From: Palsa-744 sp963734815
GTDB lineage: Bacteria > Actinomycetota > Thermoleophilia > Solirubrobacterales > Solirubrobacteraceae
Direction: 5' to 3'
DNA length: 64,000 nucleotides
Assembly: GCA_963734815.1 (NCBI GenBank)
Contig: CAVTIH010000002.1
Coordinates: 930,001-994,000 of the forward strand
The notes beneath the pieces were generated by a model. That model was not told where the DNA came from, did not search any database, and was given only the letters and a program-made list of their open reading frames with translations. This document shows, one piece after another, positions 40,395 to 51,300 of the stretch. The position numbers and the translations under genes are program-made. How positions within the stretch are numbered: position 1 is the stretch's first letter; each line of letters opens with the position of its first letter.

Positions 40395-41860
40395 GAGGTT
40401 GTCCCGTAGCGCGTAGAAGTTCGTAGGTGGCGGTTCTCTCGCCTCGTCCGGTCCTGCTGGGACCGTGGCGAGTGCGAACAAGTCCATCGAGACGAGAGGA
40501 ACCGCCATGAGGACCGTAGAGCAGAAGCAGGACATCCACCCTGGGCGCGTTTTGCCGCCGGGGGTACAGGGTGCGCTGGGGGAGCTGGCGGGGGCTGCGA
40601 AGGAGGGGCTGCTCGCGTTGAGTGTCGGTGTTGGACTGGGTGTGCTCAGCGAGATGATGGAGGCGGAGCTTGAGGAGGTCGTTGGTCCCAAGCACGCCAA
40701 GCTCCCAGGGCGCGCCGCGGTGCGTCACGGGCACGAGGACGGCGAGGTCACGCTGGGTGGCCGGCGGGTGTCTGTGCAGCGTCCGCGGGCTAGGACCGTG
40801 GACGCTGAGCGCGAGGTGCCGCTGGGGACGTACGCGTATTTCGCTGATAGGGACCCGTTGACGCGGGTGGTGTTGGAGCAGATGCTCGCGGGTGTCAGTA
40901 CGCGGCGGTTCTCGCGTACCCGGGAGCCCGTCGGTGAGGAGGTGTGCGCCGGGGAGCGCTCGGTGTCGAAGTCCGCGGTCAGCCGCGAGTTCGTCGGCCG
41001 TACGCGTGAGCGCCTCAAGGAGCTGATGAGTCGTGGCCTGCAGGACGTGCGCTTGGCGGTGTTGATGGTCGACGGGATCGAGCTGAAGGGCCGCTGCTGC
41101 ATTGTTGCGCTCGGGATCAGCACCGAGGGAGTCAAGATCCCGCTGGGGTTATGGGACGGCTCGACGGAGAACAAGACCGTTACCGCGCACCTCCTCGCTG
41201 ACTTGGTTGACCGGGGCCTGGATGTCGAGCAGGGCGTACTCGTCGTCCTGGACGGCAGCAAGGCCCTGCGGGCAGCGGTCGGGGAGGTCTTCGGGCCCGT
41301 CCCGGTGCAGCGCTGTGTTCGCCACAAGGAACGCAACGTCCTGGATCATCTCCCCGAACGCGACCGTCCCGCGGTGAAGGCGCGACTACGACGCGCGTGG
41401 GCGAGCGATAACTACGCGCTCGCGCTGGATGGTCTGCAGACCTTGGCCGGGGAGCTGAAGCGCTCGCATCCCGGCGCGGCTGCGTCACTCACCGAGGGCA
41501 TGGAGGAGACCCTCACTCTCACTCGCCTGGGGGTCCGTGGGCGCCTGAAGAAGACGCTCGCTTCGACGAACCCGATCGAGTCGATGATCGAGATCATCCG
41601 TCGCACATCGCGCAACGTAAAGCGCTGGCAATCCGGGGACATGTGCCTCAGATGGACCGCCGCAGGGATGCTCGAGGCCGAGCAGCAGTTCCGCAGGGTC
41701 GCCGGCTACAGCGATCTCGCGAAGCTCGCCCTCGCCGTCGAGCGCGACCTCACCATCGAACACGGCCCCACCACCAGAGAGGAGACCGCTACGCTCATCA
41801 CCGCCTGAGCATTTACACCCGACCGCCACCACCGACTTCTACGGCGAATGGGACAACCTC
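40395..41860. mobile_element. Complete IS256-family element with 8-bp target duplication
   Basis: The element is 1466 bp. Inverted ends share GAGGTTGTCCC, then GTAGAAGT, then GGTGGCGGT. It is flanked by a perfect direct repeat GGTCCTGA (40387-40394 and 41861-41868), the 8-bp duplication expected of IS256. One intact transposase gene fills it, so it is recent and probably mobile. Confidence 0.93.
40507..41808 (+). CDS. IS256-family transposase
   Basis: A 433-residue DDE transposase: VLMVDGIELKGRCCIVALGI (first Asp), GVLVVLDGSKALRAAVGEVF (second Asp) and ASTNPIESMIEIIRRTSRNV (Glu), with VQRCVRHKERNVLDHLPE and VKRWQSGDMCLRWTAAGMLE. The ATG at 40507 has AGAGGAACC upstream; an earlier GTG is possible. 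No frameshift is present. The relative at 46.2 kb is about the same size but broken. Confidence 0.93.
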   Translation: MRTVEQKQDIHPGRVLPPGVQGALGELAGAAKEGLLALSVGVGLGVLSEMMEAELEEVVGPKHAKLPGRAAVRHGHEDGEVTLGGRRVSVQRPRARTVDAEREVPLGTYAYFADRDPLTRVVLEQMLAGVSTRRFSRTREPVGEEVCAGERSVSKSAVSREFVGRTRERLKELMSRGLQDVRLAVLMVDGIELKGRCCIVALGISTEGVKIPLGLWDGSTENKTVTAHLLADLVDRGLDVEQGVLVVLDGSKALRAAVGEVFGPVPVQRCVRHKERNVLDHLPERDRPAVKARLRRAWASDNYALALDGLQTLAGELKRSHPGAAASLTEGMEETLTLTRLGVRGRLKKTLASTNPIESMIEIIRRTSRNVKRWQSGDMCLRWTAAGMLEAEQQFRRVAGYSDLAKLALAVERDLTIEHGPTTREETATLITA

Positions 41861-41968
41861 GGTCCTGAGCCGATCGCAGCCAATCAAGAGCGCGCAAGCC
41901 TCCCACGCCAGCCCGGATGTCAACGATGTGCTTGCGGTCGTCACTTAACTTTGATCTTGCAGGAAGCC

Positions 41969-41996
41969 ACCGCGCCCCCCTGAGTGGGGGCGCGGT
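41969..41996. terminator. Strong GC hairpin
   Basis: ACCGCGCCCCC and GGGGGCGCGGT are perfect 11-bp arms around a 6-nt loop. It lies 110 bp past the IS256 element and may end the transcript of the secreted-protein gene that the IS now separates from it. The rest of 41869-42238 shows no gene. Confidence 0.6.
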
Positions 41997-42238
41997 GACT
42001 CCGGTTTGAGTAGGGGTTCTGGGCTTGCTAAAGGTCCTGATCCCAAGCTTGGAGGTCCACCTTGAAGGTGATGCACGATGGATGCCCGGTAACCGTAGAT
42101 GTTAGCGCGGACGGCGAGGCTTGGTCTCGCATGCCGGTAGCGCTTTGTTGATGTGGTGTGAAGGGGTTGGCCTGACCCCCTGAGTTCGGTCCGGCTGGTC
42201 TGGTCCCATAGTAATGGACCGCACCGACGCGGCCGATT

Positions 42239-42631
42239 TCAGCAGCGTCGTTTGCGTGCTCGACAGCCCATAAAGATGAATCCCGCCACGCCCCCGGCTG
42301 CCATGACGATACCAACCGCTACGAATGGCCAAGGGCTCCACTGCTGTTCGGAGCTGGTGCATGCCGGGCCAATGTGAGCAGTGCATACTTCTCCCGGTCC
42401 ATCACGGTTCAAGTACGCGACATATAGGAGCGGGATGGCGCATCCACACAAGATGCCTGGAATCCCGATGCGTGTTCGCCTGCGCGAAACGAGCGCGAGT
42501 GTGCCTGCGGCAGACATTGCGAGCATGCCGAGGAACACCGGTATCGCAAACGCCGCGAGCAGACCGGCCAGAGCGGTCATGCCTACCGCGATCCATCCAA
42601 AGAATGAGCCCCACGTGCGTGGCTTGTTCAT
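42239..42631 (-). CDS. Small polytopic membrane protein
   Basis: A 130-residue protein with about four hydrophobic helices: GWIAVGMTALAGLLAAFAIP, VFLGMLAMSAAGTLALV, GIPGILCGCAIPLLYVAYLN and WPFVAVGIVMAAGGVAGFIF. A Cys-containing extracytoplasmic loop (GEVCTAHIGPACTSSEQQ) lies between helices three and four. This layout is frequent in actinobacterial small membrane proteins of unknown role. It is 13 bp from the NmrA-like gene's stop, on the same strand. Confidence 0.65.
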   Translation of the reverse strand: MNKPRTWGSFFGWIAVGMTALAGLLAAFAIPVFLGMLAMSAAGTLALVSRRRTRIGIPGILCGCAIPLLYVAYLNRDGPGEVCTAHIGPACTSSEQQWSPWPFVAVGIVMAAGGVAGFIFMGCRARKRRC

Positions 42632-42644
42632 GGTCGCCAGCGCC

Positions 42645-43586
42645 TCACCGCATGGCCGCCGGGATCACGAAGTGGCGTTGGAGCTCGTTGGCGTAGGAGC
42701 GGCCGATCGAGCTGCTATTCGCCGCGAGCCACTCACTGAACGCGATCCGACCGAGAGGCGCATCGCGCGAGACGAGTAGGCCGGACGTCAGACCGCTGAT
42801 CTCATCTGGCGTCAGCACGACGTCGCGAACGAGTAGGCCCAGCGCGCGTGAGGCCGCTGACATGACCCGCGGCGATAGATGCAGGATCGGGGAGCGTGCT
42901 CCGACGGCACGGCGGACCGCCCGGACAAGCTCCTCGAAGGACATCGTCTCAGGTCCGGCGGCATCCACGATGACGTCGCCTTCGGTGTGAGCGGATTGCT
43001 CGCAGATCCGCGCCAGGTCATCGACATGTACCGGCTGAACCTGGTAGCTGCCGTTCCCCGGGAGCGCAAAGATCGGCATGCGCCGCAAGATCCACGCGAT
43101 GTTGTTCGCGAGGACATCGCGATCGCCGCCAAATACCCAGGTGGGCCTAACGATCGAATAGGGAACGCCGGCCTCGGCCAGCGCACGCTCAACGAGCGCC
43201 TTGCCCCTGTAGTACGGCAGCGCCGAGTCGAGCGAGGGGTTCGTGATGCTGACGTGGACGATGCGTGCCACCCCGGCCTTTCGGGCTGCGTGAAAGAGTG
43301 CCCGCGAGTTCGCGATCGCGTTGGCGAAGGTCGTTTGGCGGTGATCGAAGCGCACCCAATAGGTGTTGTAGAGCGTGGTCACTCCCTCAAGGCTCCGAGC
43401 AAGAGCGAGCGGGTCGTCGAAACGGTAGGGCGACGTCTGAACTCGCCCCTGCAAAGGATGTACTCGATCCGGGTGAAACGTGAGAGTCCTCACGCTGCGT
43501 CCCGCGTCGAGCAGCCTCCCGGCAATGCGAGACCCCGAATAGCTGAACGAGCCCGTGACGAGGTCCAGTCCCGTTTCCTCACTCAT
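42645..43586 (-). CDS. NmrA-like/atypical SDR NAD(P)-binding protein
   Basis: A 313-residue atypical short-chain dehydrogenase. DLVTGSFSYSGSRIAGRLLD is the nucleotide-binding loop, VTTLYNTYWVRFDHRQTT and HVSITNPSLDSALPYYRGKA the middle strands, and PYSIVRPTWVFGG the substrate region. The usual YxxxK is present as YYRGK. The group includes NDUFA9-type and NmrA-like proteins that act as redox sensors or reductases on quinones. Its ATG overlaps the TetR stop by ATGA, so the pair is probably a self-regulated stress or detoxification operon. Confidence 0.82.
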   Translation of the reverse strand: MSEETGLDLVTGSFSYSGSRIAGRLLDAGRSVRTLTFHPDRVHPLQGRVQTSPYRFDDPLALARSLEGVTTLYNTYWVRFDHRQTTFANAIANSRALFHAARKAGVARIVHVSITNPSLDSALPYYRGKALVERALAEAGVPYSIVRPTWVFGGDRDVLANNIAWILRRMPIFALPGNGSYQVQPVHVDDLARICEQSAHTEGDVIVDAAGPETMSFEELVRAVRRAVGARSPILHLSPRVMSAASRALGLLVRDVVLTPDEISGLTSGLLVSRDAPLGRIAFSEWLAANSSSIGRSYANELQRHFVIPAAMR

Positions 43587-44263
43587 GACAATTCTCCTTC
43601 CTGCTGGGAGGGCAACAGCGTGCCAAGCAGCGGCGCGTAGCGCTCACCGAAGTCGAGCAGCGACTCGGCACGTGTGTGGTCGCCCTCGAGGTGGCTGAGC
43701 ATGTCGACGCCCAGGTACAGCGCAACGATCGCGAATGCCACTTCCCGTGGTGGAACGATCGACTCAAGCGGCGATCCGGCGAGAAGCCCTCGCAACTTGC
43801 CCTCGACGAGGTCGATCCAGGGCCATAGACGAGCGGCCACCTCGCCACCCAGCTCGGCATCGGACACGCCACCACCGACCATCTCGCCGAGCACGGTGAC
43901 GTATCCGTTCTCAAGATCCTCGTCGTATATCCGGCGGGCGAGGCTCGCCAACTCGGGGAGCGTCTGCGCCTGCTCAAACAGCGGCTGGTAGGCGTGCATC
44001 CTGCGAGCGCTAACGAGGTCGAGGGCTGCCAAGAGCGCGTTCCGAACGCTGCCGAAGTGGTAGAAAATCAGCGCCTGATTGAAGCCCCCGACACCAGCTA
44101 CCTCGCGCGCGCTCGCACCAGTAAACCCCTTCTCCTTCAGGGTCTCAAGCGCCGCCTCCGCGATCTTGAGCTTCGTCCCCGTCAGCGTTAGCGGGCTATC
44201 CCCGGCGGCGCCCTGTACGGGCGCCTGCCGACCCTTGGCGTTTCCTAGCGGCTCCATGCCCAT
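43583..44263 (-). CDS. TetR-family transcriptional regulator
   Basis: A 226-residue repressor. The HTH is IAEAALETLKEKGFTGASAR then EVAGVGGFNQALIFYHFGSV, with the family's IFYHFGS recognition helix. The ligand-binding half contains MSHLEGDHTRAESLLDFGE. It leads an operon with the NmrA-like gene by ATGA overlap. Upstream, the region 44270-44305 contains AAACGTTT within GCTCAAAACGTTTGCTCA, a plausible autoregulatory site overlapping an AT-rich promoter. Confidence 0.87.
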   Translation of the reverse strand: MGMEPLGNAKGRQAPVQGAAGDSPLTLTGTKLKIAEAALETLKEKGFTGASAREVAGVGGFNQALIFYHFGSVRNALLAALDLVSARRMHAYQPLFEQAQTLPELASLARRIYDEDLENGYVTVLGEMVGGGVSDAELGGEVAARLWPWIDLVEGKLRGLLAGSPLESIVPPREVAFAIVALYLGVDMLSHLEGDHTRAESLLDFGERYAPLLGTLLPSQQEGELS

Positions 44264-44538
44264 AGTTTAGCATACGCTCAAAACGTTTGCTCAACTAGTG
44301 CGCACAGCCATACCGGCAACAACCGTTCGACTCGCCCTGGGTACGATCGCCAAAGCCCATGCCACACTCAGTTATCAACGCCATCCGCCCTGACGGTCGC
44401 CCGCTGATCAGCGAGTCCCCGATGGCTTCTCGATCCCGCTAGGTAGACCAACGCAGCCGACAAGCAACAGTTGCTTGCGATGCGCGGATTCATTGGAGCG
44501 AGTACTCATCGGCCCCTGCACGAACGCCTGCCGAGCAC
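44264..44538. promoter_or_regulatory. Promoter region of the TetR operon
   Basis: Just upstream of the TetR start, GCATACGCTCAAAACGTTTG gives an AT-richer patch with an AAACGTTT core palindrome. No gene is seen between it and the 3' end of the next gene at 44539. Confidence 0.4.
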
Positions 44539-45975
44539 CTACGGGCGATGCACGACAACAAACAGCCCTCGTGGCTGGATCCCAAGCGAAGGGGTGCTGA
44601 CCGAGTCGCTCCAGCTGACGATAGCCTCGCCTGCCCTGTCGATTCCGATATGGATTGTTTGGGCGGCGACGTTCCCAGCCGATAGGACCTTGGCGGGGCC
44701 GAGGTGGCCTTTGGTCCCCACGGCGGCTGCGAGGCTCGAGCGAGTAGGGCTGACAAGTCCGGGCGGTCCTGCATGCCAGGCGATCACGAATTCACCCGTA
44801 GCGCTGGCGGCAAGCGTCGGCGGCTCGCGCGAGTTGGGACCGCTCACAGCAACGGGCTTGGCGAAGTGATCGCCATTCGCCGGAAGCAAAGACCATGCCA
44901 GGCCTCCCAAGGACCCCTCTGGGTTGGATGTCTGGAACACGGTGAGCGCCCCGTGCCGACCGTAAGGGGTCACGACCGGGAAGCCGCCGAGGCCCGACAA
45001 CTCGCGTTCTGTTCCCCAGCGCCCATCGGGGCGTCGAACCGCGTCCCACAGCTCGTTCCTAGGCGACGGAACGGGAGACGGGATAGTTTCATAGCTGGCG
45101 AGCGCGTTCGCAGTGCCGTCTTCCGAGAGTGCTATAGCTAGCTGCCAAAGAGAATCGTGGCCGACTCGACCAAGCTTGTGCAGGTGCCGCTGCGAGCAGC
45201 GACCCTCCGGGTCGCACACAGCGACGAATGGGAGGTACAGGTCTTCCCACAGGCCGTCCTCTGAGGGTCTTTCGCTGGCGTAGCCGATCGCCGCAAAGGC
45301 GCCCCGATCGTTGAGCGCAAACGACTCGCCTTCGCCCTCGACCATTGTTCCCGCCGTGACCGCCGTTTCCAGAGTCCCGTCGGCACGAAGCCGTGCATAC
45401 TGCAACACCGTGGGCGCCGCCGACAAGCCGGGAGCACCGGTTGCCCAGACCACCACCACGGGGCCTGAAGGACTTTGCACGAGCCTTACTTCACTCGTGT
45501 GCCGCGGTAGCAGTTCGCGCGGTGCCGAAAACGGTTGCCGAGGTGCTGCTGTTGCGATCAGTGTGGCTTCTTGCGCGTTTTCCCAAACAGCGTAGGCGGT
45601 GCCGGTCCCGGAGACCGCTATCTGCAAATTGAAGCCGGTCGCGCTCAAGACGGTGGGAGGCTGGAAGCCACCGGCCACAGTACCGCGATCTACTACCACC
45701 GTTTTGGTGGGCGGCGCTGGGTGGCGTTTGCCTGGTCCTATTGGTATTGAGGCGACAGGCGGCGGCTCGCCGCTGAGCCACCCCGCAAGCACCTGCCCGT
45801 TCGCCGTCACTGCCAACTGCGGGTGGAATACGTTTTCCGTGATGGGAGCCAGCATTTGCGGCGCGCCCCATGAACCCCGCGCTGGTGTACCGGAATCTGC
45901 GGTCGCGCTGCCGCCCAACACCAAAGTTGCCACACACATCGCCGTCCCAAACCAAAGCTGCCTCGACCAGCACAT
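44539..45975 (-). CDS. Secreted beta-propeller-type hypothetical protein
   Basis: A 478-residue protein. WFGTAMCVATLVLGGSATAD is a signal peptide; the mature part has repeated units of about 45 residues with the pattern strand-GTAYAVWEN, GPVVVVWATGAPGL, GAFAAIGYAS, EFVIAWHAGP and EAIVSWSDS, as in bladed propellers annotated as hypothetical in Thermoleophilia. The ATG at 45975 starts directly before the signal; a longer frame reaches 46059. A broken IS256 element begins 115 bp upstream and may have displaced its promoter. Role unknown. Confidence 0.7.
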   Translation of the reverse strand: MCWSRQLWFGTAMCVATLVLGGSATADSGTPARGSWGAPQMLAPITENVFHPQLAVTANGQVLAGWLSGEPPPVASIPIGPGKRHPAPPTKTVVVDRGTVAGGFQPPTVLSATGFNLQIAVSGTGTAYAVWENAQEATLIATAAPRQPFSAPRELLPRHTSEVRLVQSPSGPVVVVWATGAPGLSAAPTVLQYARLRADGTLETAVTAGTMVEGEGESFALNDRGAFAAIGYASERPSEDGLWEDLYLPFVAVCDPEGRCSQRHLHKLGRVGHDSLWQLAIALSEDGTANALASYETIPSPVPSPRNELWDAVRRPDGRWGTERELSGLGGFPVVTPYGRHGALTVFQTSNPEGSLGGLAWSLLPANGDHFAKPVAVSGPNSREPPTLAASATGEFVIAWHAGPPGLVSPTRSSLAAAVGTKGHLGPAKVLSAGNVAAQTIHIGIDRAGEAIVSWSDSVSTPSLGIQPRGLFVVVHRP

Positions 45976-46090
45976 GCGCCGAGTATGGCATTTACAGAGA
46001 GCGAGTGTCACGCGGCATGCTCTGCAACCCCCGGCGCGGCCTTCGGGCGAATCGCCCAATACGCCGCCCGTAGACGATCGACATCGACGT

Positions 46091-47560
46091 GAGGGGTTGT
46101 CCCGAGGTCTGTAGAAGTTGAGACGGCGGTCCTCCCGCCCGTCCGCTCTGGTTGAGAGCGTTCCGGGCGGATCCAGCCAAGATCGAGAAGGAGGACCGCC
46201 GTAATGAGCAAGCTACACGTCGTTGGGGTCGCTGCGCCTGAGCAGGAGCAGCTGTTGGAGTTGCCTGAGCATGTCCAGCTGTCGCTGGGGGAGATCGCTG
46301 GGGCGGCGAAGGAGGGTCTGCTGGCGCTCGCTGTCGGCACGGGCTTGGCGGTGTTGCACGAGACGATGGAGTGGGAGGTGACGCGGCTGGCGGGTGTGAA
46401 GGGCCGTCACGACGCGCAGCGCGCCGCTAAGCCTGGATCCACCGGGGGATGTGGTGTTTGGTGGGCGGCGTGTGTCGGTCAGTCGTCCTCGGGTGCGTAG
46501 GGCGGATGACACCGGGGAGATCGCCCTGGAGAGCTATGGGGAGTTCAGCTCTCGTGATCTGCTCGGCGGGATGATGGTCGAGCGGATGCTCGCGGGGGTC
46601 TCCACGCGCCGCTACGAGCGGGCAGCCGAGCCGGTCGGCCGCGAAGGTCATCGAGCGTTCACGCTCGACGTCCAAGAGCGCGGTCTCGCGTGAGTTCATC
46701 AAACGGACAGCGACCGCGCTGGGAGAGTTGCTCTCTCGCGGGCTTGATGAGGTCGAGCTCGCTGTGCTGATGCTCGACGGGATCGAGTTGGAGGAGCGTT
46801 GTCACGTCGTGGCGCTCGGGATTACGACCGACGGTAGGAAGGTGGGGTTCGGGGTGTGGGAGGGCTCGACGGAGAACGCGACCGTCGCGACGACGCTGCT
46901 CGCCGATCTCCAGGGTCGCGGGCTGTGTCTGGATCACCCGATCCTGTGCGTGCTCGACGGCGCCAAGGCACTCGCGAAGGCTGTCCGTGCCGTCGTGGGG
47001 AACCGCACGCCGATCCAGCGGTGTGTCCGGCACAAGGAACGAAATGTCTGTGACCAGCTGCCCGAAGCCGAGCGGCCGTGGGCGCACGCGAAGCTACGTG
47101 CCGCGTGGGCCGAGGACGACCACGGCCGCGCGCTCAGCGCGTTGAAGACTCTCACCTCGAGCGTTGAGCGCGCTCATCCCTGCGCGGCAGCATCACTGCA
47201 GGAGGGCATGCAAGGCACGCCGACACTCACCCGCCTGGGTGTCACGGGCTCACTCAAGAGTGCTCTGCAGTCAACCAACGCGATCGAGAGCATGCTCGAC
47301 ACCGTGCGACAGACCCAACGCAACGTCAAGCGCTGGCAGCCAGGAGACATACGCCTGCGCTGGACAGCCGCCGGGATACTCCAAGCCGAGCATGAGTTTC
47401 GCCGCGTCAAGGGTCACCGCGACATGCCCAAGCTCACCACCGCGATCCACCACGAGCTTCACCCCACCACCACGACCAAGGAAGCCAATACCCTGATCAC
47501 CGCCTGAAACGCTCCCACCCGGACCGCCGTCAAGTTCTACAGCGAGCGGGACACCTCCTC
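46091..47560. mobile_element. Degenerate IS256-family element
   Basis: Ends share G.GG..GTCCCG, CTGTAGAAGTTGA and CGGCGGTCC in inverted orientation; length 1470 bp. It is related to, but not the same as, the element at 40.4 kb. No target duplication is visible (left ATCGACGT, right CCCCAGGT), and the transposase gene has two frameshifts, so it is dead and older. Confidence 0.8.
46204..47507 (+). pseudogene. IS256-family transposase with two frameshifts
   Basis: Frame one covers MSKLHVVGVAAPEQEQLLEL to GVKGRHDAQRAA near 46430. Frame two resumes GDVVFGGRRVSVSRPRVRRA to AAEPVGRE near 46640. Frame three runs from SREFIKRTATALGELLSRGL to the end, with VLMLDGIELEERCHVVALGI, ILCVLDGAKALAKAVRAVVG and STNAIESMLDTVRQTQRNVK. 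The catalytic residues survive but the protein cannot be made without two shifts. Confidence 0.85.
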
Positions 47561-48380
47561 CCCCAGGTGTTCGGCGGAACCTGATTGGGCCCTTAGGAAG
47601 GGCCATAGTTCCGACCCGACCAGGGGACGCGACCCTGAGTCAGTGACGGGTGGATCGGGACCTATGCGCGGTATCGCGGAGCAGTCCTGCCCAGGTGCGC
47701 CGTCGGACAGAACGTCTACGTGCTGAACGACTGCAGGGTCCGGCACCGGACGACATCTCCCGAGGACACCTCTGAAAACCGGGTCTGTTGACTGACGATC
47801 CTGCCGCCACGGCACTTATATACGGCCGACGTGAGATTCGCAAGAGTTAACTTGCGAAAATCTTTGCTACCCACAACTGTTAACAGTCTTCCGGCGCTTG
47901 GTCCTTTGCCGTGCCGCTCCGCTTTCTGCTCGCTCGCTTTCTAAAGCCAGAGCTGGTAAGCGAGATGATCGATCTGCTCGCCGCCCGCTCGGCCGACCGT
48001 TGACATCGACACCTGTCAGTGACGCCGCGTATGCCACGCAGGGGTGGCGCGGTCTGTCGGGACGCCTGGCGACCTCTCGCCTGCGCTCAAATGCAGCGCT
48101 CTACGGCCGGTCGCTGCCCCCGCCACCCGCAAGCTGAGGCACTCACGCAAAGTGAGGTGGTGGCATCGCGCAGATCGCGACCAATCCCGCCACCGAGTGG
48201 GAACGAGGCGACCGTCCAGCGCTACGGCAAGACCGAGACACTCTTGCTATGCGCGATCGACTGCCTATGGGGCCCACGCGGACCCGAGACCACGGTACGC
48301 GGCACCCACCGCCACCCCAGGACCCGCCGTTCGGGGCGACCAGTACGGAGCACGGTGAGCTCTGGTTTAGACTGCCCGCT
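47561..48380. other. Gene-poor interval with two palindromes
   Basis: About 820 bp without a supportable gene. It contains TTCGCAAG-AGTTAA-CTTGCGAA (47837-47858) and ACTGTTAACAGT (47876-47887), both centred on GTTAA sequences in an AT-richer patch. A short coding-like tail, RFLLARFLKPELVSEMIDLL then AARSADR and TGA near 48003, looks like the end of a lost gene. Confidence 0.45.
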
Positions 48381-51300
48381 GTGAATGCCTGCACGATCGT
48401 GAGCCGTCGGGAGCTCGCGAGGGCGCGCGTGCTCGTCTCGACGTTCCGCGAGCACCACCCGGACCCCAATCTGAAGTTCACGGTGGTTCTGCTCGATGGC
48501 GTGGCAGGCGCCGAGGTGGTGGAGGGAGCTAAGGTGCGCCAGCTCGGGGAACTGCTGGGCACGGAGGGCGGCCTCACCGTGGCCGGCAACCCCAGCGAGG
48601 CGCTCGATGCCGTGGTGCTCCCATATCTGCTGCGCCGCATGCTGGAGGAGGGCTCGGGTCCGGGGGTGTACCTGGCGCCAGGGTTGCGAGTGCTGGGCCC
48701 GCTTGCCGAGCTGGAGCGGGCGTTGGAGCGGAGCGGGCTGGTGCTGGTGGCACGCGCGGCGCCCGAGCGTCCCCGGGACGCGCCGGCGTTCGGGGGGCAG
48801 ACCGGCGGCGGCGCGCTGAGTCGCCGGCTGCTGGCGGTGAGGGCTGGTGAGGACGTGGCCGGCGTTCTTGAGTCTTGGCCGCGTTGGTTTCAGGACGGAG
48901 ACAGGGCGGTGCAGTCCTGGTTGGACGGCCTGCCCGCGATCGCGAAAGGCGCGGCGGTGCTGCGCGAGCCCGGCTACGGGCTGGACCCGTGGACGCTGGG
49001 AGAGTGGCACGCAAGCGGCAACCGCGAGACGCTGGAGGTCGGCGGGAAGCCGGCGCGGGTATTTGACTTCACCGCGCTGGACCCGCTGCACCCCGAGCGA
49101 CTGTGCGACGCCCGGGAGGTGATCCAACTGAGCTCCGTCCCCGCCCTTGCGGAGCTTTGCCGGCGCGAGGCCCAGGATCTGCGAGAGGCGGGTTGGGAGC
49201 AGGACGCGGCGCGCGTGGAGCGCCTGGAGGTGCTGAGCGACGGCACGCGCATGACGCCAACCCTGCGCGGGCTGCTCGTGGAGGGCGTGCGCGAGGGAGA
49301 GTTGTCGCGCTCCCCCTTCAGCGACGCCGGTCGCGCCGAGCTCTTCGCGTACCTGAACGAGCCGGCGCAGCGCGGACGAGGGGTTGGCCTGACCCGCGCG
49401 CACCTCGCGATCTGGGAGGACCGGATCGACCTGCAGGCAGCCTACCCCCACCTCGACGGCCCCGACGGCGAGGGGTACGCCGGCTGGCTGTGCGTGCACG
49501 GAGGCCAGGAGGGCCTCTCGCAGGCGCTGCTGCCGCCGGCCCCGCCGCACATCCACCGCGACAGCGCCCCAATCCCACATGAGCAGGAAGAGCCGTGGGG
49601 AGTCAACGTGGCGGGCTTCTTCACCTCCGAACTGGGCCTAGGCGAGGCCGCGCGCCTGCTGATCGCGGGCCTGGACGCATGCGGAGTGCCGGCGTTGCCG
49701 GTGCAGGCGCAGTTGGTGCCGCCGTGCCGCCAGGGCGCGGAGTTCATCTACGCCGACCCGGACGCGGCGGTGTACCCGATCAACATCGTCTGCATGAACG
49801 GCGACACGATCGCCCCGTTCGCACGCGAGGTGGGAACGGCATTCTTCACGGGCCGCCACACGATCGCACTGTGGTGGTGGGAGGTGGGCGAATTCCCAGC
49901 CGGCTGGGATACGGCGTTCGAGTACGTGGACGAAGTGTGGGTGGCGTCCAAGCACATCTACGACGCGATCGCCCCCACCGCGCCGGTGCCCGTCGTGCAG
50001 GTGGGGCTCCCGGTCGCGCTGCCGCGTGTCTCGCCGCTGGGCCGCGCACAGGTGGGAATGCCAGTGGAGGGCTTCCTGTTCCTGTTTGTGCACGACTACC
50101 ACTCCACCGCCGCGCGCAAGAACCCGGTCGGGCTGGTGGAGGCATTCAAGCGGGCCTTCCCCCCGGGCTGCGGCGCGAAGCTGGTGGTGAAGTCGATCAA
50201 CGCCGAGAACCTCCCTCACGAGCACGACCGCGTGGTGCTCGCGGCGGGCGAGCACCCCGATATCACGCTGATCGATGCGTACGTGTCAGCGGGGGAGAAG
50301 AACGCGATGATCGCCGCCTGCGATTGCTACGTATCGCTGCACCGCTCCGAGGGTTTCGGCCTGACGGCGGCCGAGGCGATGCTGCTGGGCAAGCCGGTGA
50401 TCGCTACGCGCTACGGCGGCACGCTGGAGTTCATGAACGACGGCAACTCCTACCTCGTGGACTGGCGGCCGACGCAGGTCGGCGAGGGCGCGCACCCCTA
50501 CCCCGCAAACGGCGAGTGGGCAGACCCGAACATCGACCAGGCAGCGGCGCTGATGCGCGAGGTGATGGCCGACCCGAAGAGCGCCCGTGAGCGCGGCGAG
50601 CGGGCCAGGAGCGAGATGATCGAGCGCCACTCCCCGCGCGCGGCGGGGGAGTCGATGCGCGCGCGCCTGCGCACGATCCACGAGCAGCGCGAGCGCGCGG
50701 GCGCGAAGGTGCTGAACGTCGCGCACGTGCCCGTGCTCGATCTGTACGAGCTGCCGCAGCTGATCGCAAACGAAGCCAGCGGCCCCACAGGACAACGCGC
50801 CATACGGATCAAGCGGGCAGTGCACCGTGTGGTGAGCAGGCTGATGAATCCGTTCGTCGGACACCAGCGCGAGGTAGACGTACACATTCTAGATGCCGTC
50901 AAGCGCTTGGATGTGCGTCTGCAGGAGGTGTCGCGCACTCTCCAGGATCAGCAGGAAGCTCGCTTCGCGCAGTCCCTTGGCCTGGCGCGCAGGCTGCGCG
51001 GCGACCTGGACGACGCGCGGGCCGAGCTGGCGGGCGTGCGCACTGAATTGACCCATATCCAGCCCAGTCCACGGCTCCAGGCGTTGGAGGACATCGGCTC
51101 GGAACTGGAGCATCACCTGGCTGAGCACCGCGCGCGACCGTACGTGGACGAGGATCACGACCTGGAAAGCTGGTCGGACCCGGCGGTGGGCGTGGTGCTG
51201 GGCTTCCGCGCAGGCGAGGCCAAAACGACAGAAACCGAGCCTGGCGCGCAAACCGCTGCGGCCTCACGCGCCGAGCGGACCTATTTCGATTTCGAGGCGA

